DNA from: Acetobacteraceae bacterium
Lineage (GTDB): Bacteria > Pseudomonadota > Alphaproteobacteria > Acetobacterales > Acetobacteraceae
Assembly (NCBI GenBank): GCA_947446625.1
Contig: CANFIE010000137.1
Coordinates: 1-9,072, forward strand
Direction: 5' to 3'
Length of the DNA: 9,072 nucleotides
The notes below the pieces were generated by a model. That model saw only the letters and a program-made list of their open reading frames with translations. It searched no databases and was not told the origin of the DNA. The translations under genes and the position numbers were made by a program. Below are positions 1 through 6,278 of this stretch, in pieces (within the stretch, counting starts at the first letter, position 1; each line of letters opens with the position of its first letter).

Positions 1-687
1 CTCAATCACCCGGGCCCAGTCATGCATCATCAGCATGCGCCGGGTGTAGGGAAAGTCCGACATGAACACATCCGCCCGGCCGGACTGTACCTCCGCCTCT
101 CGCGTGCGGGGGGCCTGCACCACCAGCAATTCCGCCTGCCGCAGCGTGCTGCGCATCAGCGGCTCCATCAGCGTACCCGCCGCCACCGCCACCGTAATGC
201 CCGGCCGGTCGATATCCTCGAATGTCCGCACCCGGGTATTGTCCCGCGTGGTCACGCCAAACACCGGGCTGGACAGATAGGGCTTGGAAAACGCCATCCG
301 CTCGGCCCGCGCCGGCAGCACGCCCACGCCCATCATGGCGATGTCGCAATCGCCCTTTTCAACCCGCGTCATGAACTCGGCGAAGTTGGTCTCCACAAAG
401 CGCAGCGTCACCCCCAGCCGGGCGGCCAGGGCGCGCGCCATGTCGATATCAATGCCTTCCAGAATGCTGTTGCGCGGGTTGCGGTAGCTGATGGCGAAGT
501 AGTCCGGCCACATGCACACCGCCAATTCCTGGCGCGCCCGAATGGAGATCAGCGCCGAGCGTGGCGGCTCGGGCGGGGGCGTGGCCGCCGGGGATTGTGC
601 CGCCGCCGGGGGAAAGCCCTCGAAAATCAGGGCAAGACCGGCGATAATGCAGCTGATCATGAATCTGGACACGTTGCGCACCGCCAT
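1..687 (-). CDS. Periplasmic solute-binding protein, family 3 (amino-acid type), C-terminus cut by window edge
   Basis: This is a secreted ligand-binding protein of the SBP_bac_3 family, which usually delivers amino acids or similar small acids to an ABC importer. The frame is open for 229 codons to the left edge, so the end of the protein is missing. Residues 1-30 look like a Sec signal peptide: basic start MAVRNVSRF, hydrophobic core, cleavage after AAA at about residue 30. The family core follows: LEGIDIDMARALAARLGV, then GDCDIAMMGVGVLPARAERM and FSKPYLSSPVFGV. Arg127 in the PARAERM stretch aligns with the Arg that grips the ligand carboxylate in HisJ-like proteins. I chose the ATG at 687 because AAGGAG lies six bases upstream; the in-frame ATG at 660 has no such site and would shorten the signal peptide. 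The gene is divergent from, and overlaps the 5' end of, a hybrid histidine kinase. No permease or ATPase partner is visible, so it could also be a sensory binding protein or a cyclohexadienyl dehydratase-like enzyme. Confidence 0.88.
   Translation of the reverse strand, partial: MAVRNVSRFMISCIIAGLALIFEGFPPAAAQSPAATPPPEPPRSALISIRARQELAVCMWPDYFAISYRNPRNSILEGIDIDMARALAARLGVTLRFVETNFAEFMTRVEKGDCDIAMMGVGVLPARAERMAFSKPYLSSPVFGVTTRDNTRVRTFEDIDRPGITVAVAAGTLMEPLMRSTLRQAELLVVQAPRTREAEVQSGRADVFMSDFPYTRRMLMMHDWARVIE
620..648 (+). promoter_or_regulatory. Candidate promoter for the hybrid histidine kinase
   Basis: TCGAAA (620-625, four of six matches to TTGACA) is separated by exactly 17 bases from GATAAT (643-648, five of six matches to TATAAT). 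It is one of the few AT-rich spots in this GC-rich region. A transcript would begin near 654-656, only a few bases before the kinase ATG at 659, so the message would have almost no leader. The element lies in the signal-peptide part of the oppositely oriented binding-protein gene. It was recognised by eye and the match could be chance. Confidence 0.4.
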
Positions 688-3268
688 TCGTCGCTCCTTC
701 AGGCTGGGCCCACCCGCCCCGCGTGAGCCGCGCCCCTGGCTGCTGTTTGGGGCCGCGGTTGCGCTGGTACTGGTGTGCCTTGTGGCCATTTACGGCATTG
801 TCATGGCCCGCGGCCAGCGTGATGCGCTGGATGATGCCGAGGCGCTGACCCGCAGCGTGGCCGCCGCCCTGGCCGACCAGCTGACCCGCGCGACCCAGAC
901 GGTGGAATTGGTGCTGGCCGACGTGGCCGAGGGCCGTGGCGCCAGCTTCGCCGACCTGGCCGCCAACCGCCTGCCCGAGATTGCCCAGATGCGCGCCGTG
1001 CTGGCCACCGACGCCGCCGGCAATGTCAACCTTGCCAGCGTGGCGGCCCTGCGCGACCAACGGATTGGCGACCGCGAATGGTTCCGCCTGCTGCGCTTCG
1101 GCGGCCAGGCGCTGCGGCTGGGCGCGCCCGAGGCCGGGCGCTTCCTGGGGGATGGCGTTCGCGGCATCAATGAAACCCGGATCTGGTCCATCCCCATCGC
1201 CCGGGCCATCCGCTCGCCGCGTGGCGATTTCGATGGCGCCGCCGTGGCCCTGCTCAACCCCGATTATTTCATCGCCATCGCCCGCCGCTACGCCGATGCC
1301 TTCGGCGTCTCGGTGCGGCTGCACTCCTATTCCGGCCTGCTGCTGGCCCGGTCTGACGGCGGTGCGCAGGATATCGGCACGTTGAATGTCAGCGCCTGGC
1401 CGTTCCGGGATTTTCTGCCCCGGCGCGAAACCGGCAGCTTCCGCGGCCCGGACCAGGATGGCCAGGACGTCATCGCCAGCTTCGCCGTCACCCGCCAGGG
1501 CAGCTTCGTGGTGGAAGTGGCGCGCGAGCGGGCCGAGGCCTTCGCCAGCCTGCGCCGCCAGGGCGTGCTGCTGGCCGGTGGCGTGGGCGCGGCCGGGGTG
1601 GTGACGCTGCTGGCCCTGCTGCTGCTGGTGCGGCTGGCCGAAAAGCTGCAACGCCAAAGCCAGCGCCTGGCCGCCAGCGAGGCCGAGGCCCGCACCGCCA
1701 GCCAGGCGAAGGAGGATTTCCTGGCCGCCATGAGCCATGAAATCCGCACGCCGATGAACGGCGTGATCGGCATGGCCGGGCTGCTGCTGGATACCGAGCT
1801 GGAAAGCCTGCAACGCCGCTACGCCGAAACCATCCAATCCTCGGCCGAGCACCTGCTGGTGATCCTTAACGACGTGCTGGACTTCTCCAAGCTCGGCGCC
1901 GGCACCATGGACCGCGAGGAAATCCCCTTCAACATCGAGGCCGAGCTGGCCACCATCGCCGAGCTGTTCGCCCCGCGCGCCGGCGCCAAGGGGGTGGAGC
2001 TGGTCTGCACCCTGGCGCCGGACCTGCCCGCCCGCGTGGTGGGAGACCCCGGCCGCTTCCGCCAGCTGCTGTTCAACCTGGTGGGCAATGCGGTCAAGTT
2101 CACCGACCAGGGCTGGATCGAGGTGGCGCTTTATGCCCGGCAGGAGGGTGAGCATTGGCGGCTGGGCTGCCGCGTGACCGATACGGGCATCGGCATCGAC
2201 CCCGCCAAGGTGCCGCAGCTGTTTGAACGCTTCACCCAGGCCGATGCCTCGATCAGCCGGCGCTTCGGCGGCACCGGGCTGGGCCTGGCCATCTGCAAGC
2301 GGCTGGTGGAGGAAATGGGCGGCTCCATCGGCGCCGCGCCGCGCAGCTTCGTGGAAGGGTCGGCCGCCGGCATGCGCGGCAGTGTGTTCCGGTTTGATAT
2401 TCTGGTGGGCATTGCCGCCGACCAACCCGCCCAGCGCCCGCAGCCGCTGCTGGGCGAACGCATGCTGGTGCTGGATGATCTGGCGCTGAACCGCGAAATC
2501 CTCAGCCGCCAACTGGCCACCATGGGCGCCGAGGCCAGCACCGCCGAAACCATGGCCGCCGCCCTGGCGGCCCTGCAACAGGCGCAGGCGGCAGGCCGCC
2601 CGCTGACCCTGGTGGTGCTGGACATGCACATGCCCGACTGCGACGGGCTGGAAGCCGCCCGCCGCATCCGCGAGGACATGGGCGCCGCCGCCCCGGCGCT
2701 GGTGCTCTGCTCCTCCGGCCTCAGCAATGCCCGCAGCGCCCCGCCCCCTGGGCTGGTGGACGCCATGCTGCTGAAGCCGGTGCTGCCCACCCGCCTGCTG
2801 GACGCGGTGCAGCACGCGCTGAAGCGCACGCCGCCCGCCCCGGCCCGCGCCGCCACCCCCGCCCCGGCCGAGGCCGAGCCCGCCGAGGGGGATGGCCCGC
2901 GCCGCCGCGTGCTGCTGGTGGAGGACAACGCCACCAACCAGCTGGTGATGCGCACCATTCTGCAACGCGCCGGCTGGCAGGTGGATGTGGCCGGAGACGG
3001 CGCCGAGGCGGTGCAGAATGCCCGCCGCTTCGACTACGATGTGGTGCTGATGGATTTGCAGATGCCGGTGATGGACGGGCTGGAGGCCACCCGGCAAATC
3101 CGCCGCGCCCCCGGGCCCAACCGCACCACGCGCATCATTGGCCTGACCGCCGCCGTGGGCCCGCAATTTGAGGCGCAGTGCCGTGGCGCCGGCATGGACG
3201 ACTACCTGGCCAAGCCGGTGCAGCGCGCCACCCTGCTGACCGCCCTGGCCCGGCAACCGGCAGCCTGA
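659..3268 (+). CDS. Hybrid sensor histidine kinase with two receiver domains
   Basis: This inner-membrane kinase senses a periplasmic signal, autophosphorylates on His and passes phosphate to its own receivers. Numbering from the ATG at 659 (869 residues): membrane segment about 27-50; a periplasmic domain about 51-300 that looks like a PDC/dCache sensor; second membrane segment about 302-324; short coiled linker; HisKA with His360 in SHEIRTPMNGVIGM; HATPase with N box NLVGNAVKF (Asn473, Asn477), Asp508 in DTGIGID, and GGTGLGLAI. Receiver 1 has Asp606/Asp607, phospho-acceptor Asp655 and Lys706. Receiver 2 has Glu755/Asp756, phospho-acceptor Asp799, Thr830 and Lys852. Both receivers look functional. 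No HPt domain follows, so a separate HPt protein and output regulator would be needed, as in BarA- or ArcB-style relays. The start is uncertain: 659 has no good ribosome site, and 647 (ATG) is the other choice. A start further upstream would overlap the divergent gene deeply. The divergent binding protein is the natural candidate partner, by position only. Confidence 0.93.
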   Translation: MNLDTLRTAIRRSFRLGPPAPREPRPWLLFGAAVALVLVCLVAIYGIVMARGQRDALDDAEALTRSVAAALADQLTRATQTVELVLADVAEGRGASFADLAANRLPEIAQMRAVLATDAAGNVNLASVAALRDQRIGDREWFRLLRFGGQALRLGAPEAGRFLGDGVRGINETRIWSIPIARAIRSPRGDFDGAAVALLNPDYFIAIARRYADAFGVSVRLHSYSGLLLARSDGGAQDIGTLNVSAWPFRDFLPRRETGSFRGPDQDGQDVIASFAVTRQGSFVVEVARERAEAFASLRRQGVLLAGGVGAAGVVTLLALLLLVRLAEKLQRQSQRLAASEAEARTASQAKEDFLAAMSHEIRTPMNGVIGMAGLLLDTELESLQRRYAETIQSSAEHLLVILNDVLDFSKLGAGTMDREEIPFNIEAELATIAELFAPRAGAKGVELVCTLAPDLPARVVGDPGRFRQLLFNLVGNAVKFTDQGWIEVALYARQEGEHWRLGCRVTDTGIGIDPAKVPQLFERFTQADASISRRFGGTGLGLAICKRLVEEMGGSIGAAPRSFVEGSAAGMRGSVFRFDILVGIAADQPAQRPQPLLGERMLVLDDLALNREILSRQLATMGAEASTAETMAAALAALQQAQAAGRPLTLVVLDMHMPDCDGLEAARRIREDMGAAAPALVLCSSGLSNARSAPPPGLVDAMLLKPVLPTRLLDAVQHALKRTPPAPARAATPAPAEAEPAEGDGPRRRVLLVEDNATNQLVMRTILQRAGWQVDVAGDGAEAVQNARRFDYDVVLMDLQMPVMDGLEATRQIRRAPGPNRTTRIIGLTAAVGPQFEAQCRGAGMDDYLAKPVQRATLLTALARQPAA
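694..699 (-). promoter_or_regulatory. Shine-Dalgarno site of the solute-binding protein
   Basis: Read on the minus strand, AAGGAG is followed by six bases (CGACGA) and then the ATG at 687. This strong match decides the start over the internal ATG at 660. The site lies inside the coding sequence of the divergent kinase. Confidence 0.8.
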
Positions 3269-3285
3269 ACCGGCGCCCCAGCGGG

Positions 3286-3300
3286 CCGCCCAATGGGCGG
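3286..3300. repeat. Short perfect palindrome after the kinase gene
   Basis: CCGCCCA-A-TGGGCGG is a perfect 7-base inverted repeat around one base, 17 bases after the kinase stop codon. As RNA it could form a 6-base GC stem with a 3-base loop. No run of T follows, so it is not a standard intrinsic terminator. It may aid transcript ending or stability, or be a protein-binding site. Confidence 0.3.
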
Positions 3301-3328
3301 TGCGGGGGCGGTACGGCGGAAACAATCA

Positions 3329-3351
3329 TTGCATTCTCCCAACTGGTGCAA
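3329..3351. promoter_or_regulatory. Possible operator dyad upstream of the Bug-family binding protein
   Basis: TTGCA-N13-TGCAA is an inverted repeat of five-base arms about 50 bases before the start codon at 3401, in the only AT-richer patch of this 132-base gap. Spaced dyads like this can bind regulators, but no regulator gene is visible and five-base arms occur by chance. I saw no convincing -35/-10 pair here. Confidence 0.2.
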
Positions 3352-3387
3352 CAGCATCCGGCCAACAGGTGGCGCCAAGCCCACCGC

Positions 3388-3393
3388 AGGAGG
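3388..3393 (+). promoter_or_regulatory. Shine-Dalgarno site of the Bug-family binding protein
   Basis: AGGAGG lies seven bases before the ATG at 3401. It is the strongest ribosome site in the window. It fixes the start and rules out the 36 in-frame codons upstream, which lack a signal peptide. Confidence 0.85.
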
Positions 3394-3400
3394 CCGCCCG

Positions 3401-4372
3401 ATGCCCTCTCGCCGCTCCGCCCTGGCGTTGGCCAGCGCCGCCATCCTCGGCCCCACCGCCGCCCGGGCGCAGGCCAGCTTCCCGGAACACCCGGTGCGCT
3501 ACGTGGTGCCCTTCACCCCGGCAGGCCTTACCGACATCATGGCCCGGCTGGTGGCGCAGAAGCTCTCGGAGATATGGGGCAAGCCGGTGGTGGTGGAGAA
3601 CCGCGCCGGCGGCAATGCGCAGATCGGCGCCGACGCCGCCGCCAAATCCACGCCCGATGGCCATACCCTGCTGGCCATCACGCTGACGCATGCCGTCAAT
3701 GTCGCGCTGTTCCCGCAGGCGCCCTTCAACCTGCTGCGGGATTTCCGCGTCGTTTCGCTGCTCGGCTCGCTACCGCTGGTGCTGGTGGTCAACCCGCGCA
3801 GCCCGGCCACCACCCTGGCCGGCTTCATCGCCCTGGCCCGCAGCCGGCCGCTGAATGGCGGCAGTTCCGGCACCGGCTCGCCGCCGCATCTGGGGCTGGA
3901 GGTGCTGCGCGGCGTGGCCGGGGCCGGCACCAACCTGGTGCATGCCAGCTATCGCGGCGGCGCCCCGGCGGTGACGGACCTGGTGGCCGGCAACCTGGAT
4001 TTCATCGTCTCCAACCTGCCCGAATGCATTGCGCAGATCCGCGCCGGCCGGCTGCGCCCGCTGGCCATCACCGCCGCCAGCCGCAGCCCGCTGATCCCGG
4101 AGGTGCCCACCGTGGCCGAGGCCGGCTTCCCCGCGCTGGAAATGACCAACTGGACTGCCATGCTCACCAACGCCGCCGTGCCCGCCGCCACCTTCCAGAA
4201 GCTGGAACGTGACACGCTGGCGGCGCTGCGCGACCCCACCCTGCGCCAGCGCGCCGAGGAGGGCGGCTTCACCATGGAGGGCTGGGACGCGGCGCGCTCG
4301 GGCGATTTCCTGCGCAGCGAAGTGGCGCGATGGGCCCGGCTGGTGCATGAAGCCGGCATCAGGCCCGACTGA
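3401..4372 (+). CDS. Tripartite tricarboxylate transporter substrate-binding protein (Bug family)
   Basis: This is a periplasmic receptor that captures a small carboxylate or related solute for a TctA/TctB-type secondary transporter. At 323 residues it is the usual Bug length. Residues 1-24 form a signal peptide with SRR near the start and cleavage after ARA; the SRRSALAL stretch is weakly Tat-like. Family landmarks run in order: HPVRYVVPFTPAGLTDIMAR (about 30-49), GKPVVVENRAGGNAQIGADA, STPDGHTLLAI, the GGSSGTGSPPHLGLEVL loop at the ligand mouth, YRGGAPAVTDLVAGNLDF, then RPLAITAASRSPLIPEVPTVAEAGFP. The start is set by AGGAGG seven bases upstream. No tctA or tctB gene is in view. Such orphan receptors are common in Bordetella-like beta- and Roseomonas-like alphaproteobacteria and may share a distant transporter or serve in sensing. 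An Ldh-family dehydrogenase follows 86 bases downstream on the same strand, hinting at a hydroxy-acid ligand; that is inference. Confidence 0.93.
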   Translation: MPSRRSALALASAAILGPTAARAQASFPEHPVRYVVPFTPAGLTDIMARLVAQKLSEIWGKPVVVENRAGGNAQIGADAAAKSTPDGHTLLAITLTHAVNVALFPQAPFNLLRDFRVVSLLGSLPLVLVVNPRSPATTLAGFIALARSRPLNGGSSGTGSPPHLGLEVLRGVAGAGTNLVHASYRGGAPAVTDLVAGNLDFIVSNLPECIAQIRAGRLRPLAITAASRSPLIPEVPTVAEAGFPALEMTNWTAMLTNAAVPAATFQKLERDTLAALRDPTLRQRAEEGGFTMEGWDAARSGDFLRSEVARWARLVHEAGIRPD

Positions 4373-4386
4373 CCGCCACAACCGGG

Positions 4387-4399
4387 CCGCAGCTTGCGG
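4387..4399 (+). other. Small stem-loop after the Bug-family gene
   Basis: CCGCA-GCT-TGCGG can fold into a 5-base stem with a 3-base loop and is followed by ATTT. It starts 15 bases after the stop codon at 4372. The stem is short and the T tract poor, so at best it is a weak terminator or attenuator. The rest of the 86-base gap is C-rich and shows nothing recognisable. Confidence 0.22.
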
Positions 4400-4458
4400 A
4401 TTTGCCCCATGCAGCGCCCCGTCATCCCACCCCACGCTCACACCCCCGGTCGCTGAGC

Positions 4459-5457
4459 ATGGCCACGCTCTCCCTGCCCGAAGCCGAGGCCCTGGCCAGC
4501 CGTGCCCTGGCCGCCGCCGGCGCCAGCCCCGGCATGGCCGCGGCCACCGCCCGCGCCCTGGTGGCCGCCGAGGCCCAGGGCCAGGCCGGCCATGGCCTGT
4601 CCCGCGTGCCGCAATACTGCGCCTTCCTGCGCAATGGCCGCGCCGAGGGCAGCGCCACGCCGCAGATCATCGCTGAACGCGGTGGCGCCGCGCTGATCGA
4701 TGCCGGCCACGGCCTGGCCTTCCCCGCCCTGGTGCTGGCGGTGGCGGAAGCCACCCAGCGCGCCCAGAGCCACGGCATTGCCTGCATCGGCCTGACCAAC
4801 AGCCAGCATAGCGGCGCCATGGGCCTGCCGGTGGAAGCCCTGGCCCGCCAGGGGCTGGTGGCGCTGGCCTTCACCAACTCGCCCGCCGCCATGCCGGTGC
4901 CCGGGGGCCGCCGGCCGCTGATGGGCACCAATCCCATCGCCGCCGCCTTCCCCCGCCGCAACGCCGCGCCGCTGGTCATCGACCTCGCGCTGTCCGAGGT
5001 TGCGCGCGGCAAGATCATGGTGGCCGCCAAGGCCGGCAAGCCCATCCCCGAGGGCTGGGCGCTGGACGCCGAAGGCCGCCCGACCACCGACGCCAATGCC
5101 GCGCTCGGCGGCGCCATGCTGGCCATGGGCGGCACCAAGGGCGCGCTGCTGGCACTGGTGGTGGAATTGCTTTGCGTGGCGCTGACCGGCGCCGCCTTCG
5201 GCTTTGAGGCCGACAGCTTCTTCACCGACGCAGGCAACCGCCCGCGCCTGGGCCAGTTTATCCTGGCGGTGGACCCTGGCGCCCTGGCCGGGCAGGAATC
5301 CTATCTCCAGCGGGTGGAAACCCTGCTGGCCGCCATGCTGGCCGAGGACGGGGTGCGCCTGCCCGGTGCCCGCCGCGCCGCCCTGGCCGCCACCGCCGAA
5401 GCCGCGGGCCTGACCTTGCCCGACGACCTGCTGAAAAGGCTGCACGCCCTTGTCTGA
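4459..5457 (+). CDS. Ldh-family (malate/L-lactate type) NAD(P)-dependent oxidoreductase
   Basis: This is a cytoplasmic dehydrogenase of the Ldh_2 family, which interconverts 2-hydroxy acids (malate, lactate, ureidoglycolate, sulfolactate) or cyclic imino acids with their oxo or oxidised forms using NAD(P)H. It has 332 residues, normal for the family. Motifs in order: GHGLSRVPQY with His45, the family's early conserved His; NSQHSGAMG with His117; FTNSPAAMPVPGG followed by GTNPIAAAFP; ARGKIMVAAKAGKPIPEGWALD; then MGGTKGALLALVVELL and the GFEADSFF segment. The stretch often read GGHKG in relatives is GGTKG here (Thr226). I recall subgroups with GG-x-KG plus GFEASSFF, close to enzymes annotated as (R)-sulfolactate dehydrogenase, so this is probably subfamily character rather than damage. 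The ATG at 4459 was chosen because residue 1 begins just before the usual family N-terminus; no clear ribosome site precedes it, and a TTG at 4402 is less likely. The stop overlaps the next gene by eight bases. Confidence 0.92.
   Translation: MATLSLPEAEALASRALAAAGASPGMAAATARALVAAEAQGQAGHGLSRVPQYCAFLRNGRAEGSATPQIIAERGGAALIDAGHGLAFPALVLAVAEATQRAQSHGIACIGLTNSQHSGAMGLPVEALARQGLVALAFTNSPAAMPVPGGRRPLMGTNPIAAAFPRRNAAPLVIDLALSEVARGKIMVAAKAGKPIPEGWALDAEGRPTTDANAALGGAMLAMGGTKGALLALVVELLCVALTGAAFGFEADSFFTDAGNRPRLGQFILAVDPGALAGQESYLQRVETLLAAMLAEDGVRLPGARRAALAATAEAAGLTLPDDLLKRLHALV
5434..5439 (+). promoter_or_regulatory. Likely Shine-Dalgarno site for the TTG start of the RNA methyltransferase
   Basis: AAAAGG sits inside the last codons of the dehydrogenase gene, ten bases before the TTG at 5450. 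It is a modest match with slightly long spacing, but it is the only purine-rich site near the start. Confidence 0.4.
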
Positions 5458-6223
5458 CCACGAATACGAACGCCAACCCCGCATCCCGGACCCGCACCGC
5501 ATCTGCGGCTCGGCCGCCGTGCGCGCCCTGTTCCTGCGCCGGGCCGAGGATGTGATGCGGCTGTTCTACGTGGAGGAACGCCGCCGCGACGCCGGCCCGC
5601 TCTGCGCCTATCTGGCCCGCACCCGGCGGCCCTACCGGGAAGTGCTGCCGGCCGAACTCGCCCGCATCGCCGGCACCGAACACCATGGCGGCATCGTCGC
5701 CATTGCCGCGCTGCGCTACGCCGAGGGCCTGCCCGGCCACGCCCTGCCGCCCAACCTGGCCGCCGCCCCGGTGCTGCCGGTGCTGGATGGCATCGGCAAC
5801 CCGCACAACCTCGGCGCCATCGCCCGCTCCTGCGCCTTCTTCGGCTGCAAGGCCATGGTGCTGAGCGACGACCCGCGCCAATGCGACCTCTCCGACGCCG
5901 CCTTCCGCACCAGTGAAGGCGCGCTGGAGCATCTGCGCGTGCTGCGCGCCCGGCATTTGCCCAACCTGCTGCTGGGCATGCGGCAGAAATACCTCACCAT
6001 CGCCGCCGTGGCCCGAGACGGCGTGCCGCCCGAAGCCCTGCCGCGCGACCGCCCCTTCGCCCTGGTGCTGGGCAATGAGGAATCCGGCCTGCCCCCACCC
6101 ACCCTGGAAGCCTGCGAGGCCCGCGTGACCCTGCGCGGCTCCGGCCTGGTGGAAAGCCTGAACGTCGCCGCCGCCTCCGCCGTGCTGGTGCATGCGCTGA
6201 TGGCGGGCAAGGCCGGCGCGTGA
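5450..6223 (+). CDS. TrmH/SpoU-family RNA 2'-O-methyltransferase
   Basis: This cytoplasmic enzyme uses S-adenosylmethionine to methylate a ribose 2'-OH in tRNA or rRNA. It has 257 residues. Residues about 17-90 match the SpoU substrate-binding domain (ICGSAAVRALF, then the HHGGIVAIA strand). The knotted catalytic domain carries all three SpoU motifs: motif 1 GNPHNLGAIARS with Asn120 and catalytic Arg126; motif 2 VLGNEESGL with Asn209 and Glu210; motif 3 SGLVESLNVAAASAV with Asn238. No internal ATG or GTG would keep the substrate-binding domain, and the peptide from the TTG at 5450 begins MSDHEYERQ, so TTG is the likely start. That start lies eight bases inside the end of the Ldh-family gene, which suggests coupled translation. 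The target nucleotide cannot be named; RlmB-like rRNA and TrmH-like tRNA enzymes share these motifs. Confidence 0.92.
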   Translation: MSDHEYERQPRIPDPHRICGSAAVRALFLRRAEDVMRLFYVEERRRDAGPLCAYLARTRRPYREVLPAELARIAGTEHHGGIVAIAALRYAEGLPGHALPPNLAAAPVLPVLDGIGNPHNLGAIARSCAFFGCKAMVLSDDPRQCDLSDAAFRTSEGALEHLRVLRARHLPNLLLGMRQKYLTIAAVARDGVPPEALPRDRPFALVLGNEESGLPPPTLEACEARVTLRGSGLVESLNVAAASAVLVHALMAGKAGA

Positions 6224-6228
6224 TGCAC

Positions 6229-6264
6229 GCTTTGCCCTTGTCTGGCCGCAAGGCTGGGGCAAGC
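6229..6264 (+). other. Imperfect nested hairpin between the methyltransferase and the lipid transporter genes
   Basis: GCTTTGCC (6229-6236) can pair with GGCAAGC (6258-6264) with one bulged T, and CTTG (6237-6240) with CAAG (6249-6252) inside it. The structure fills most of the gap between the stop at 6223 and the mlaE start. It has no T tract, so it is not a clear terminator. It could limit ribosome access to mlaE or be chance in GC-rich DNA. Confidence 0.25.
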
Positions 6265-6278
6265 TGTTCCGCGTGAGC

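Noticed and set aside
512..658. An N-terminal extension of the kinase starting at 512
   Set aside because: It would overlap the divergent binding-protein gene by about 176 bases, and the added peptide is Gly/Ala-rich with no domain or signal sequence. The membrane-proximal start at 659 (or 647) fits better.
658..661. TCATGA at 658-663 as a shared bidirectional start codon for the two divergent genes
   Set aside because: The sequence does encode ATG on both strands, but the minus-strand gene has a much better start at 687 with AAGGAG, so the shared start is probably coincidence.
22..726. Plus-strand frames at 22-726, 62-280 and 284-487
   Set aside because: They are shadows of the minus-strand solute-binding protein, whose translation shows a signal peptide and the SBP_bac_3 core.
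449..3325. A 958-codon open frame on the minus strand opposite the kinase
   Set aside because: It is the antisense shadow of a GC-rich gene. The product is low-complexity in Gly, Gln, His and Ala with no recognisable domain, while the plus strand encodes a complete hybrid kinase.
4387..4399. A true intrinsic terminator after the Bug-family gene
   Set aside because: The stem has only five base pairs and the following T tract is three bases, so I list it only as a weak stem-loop.
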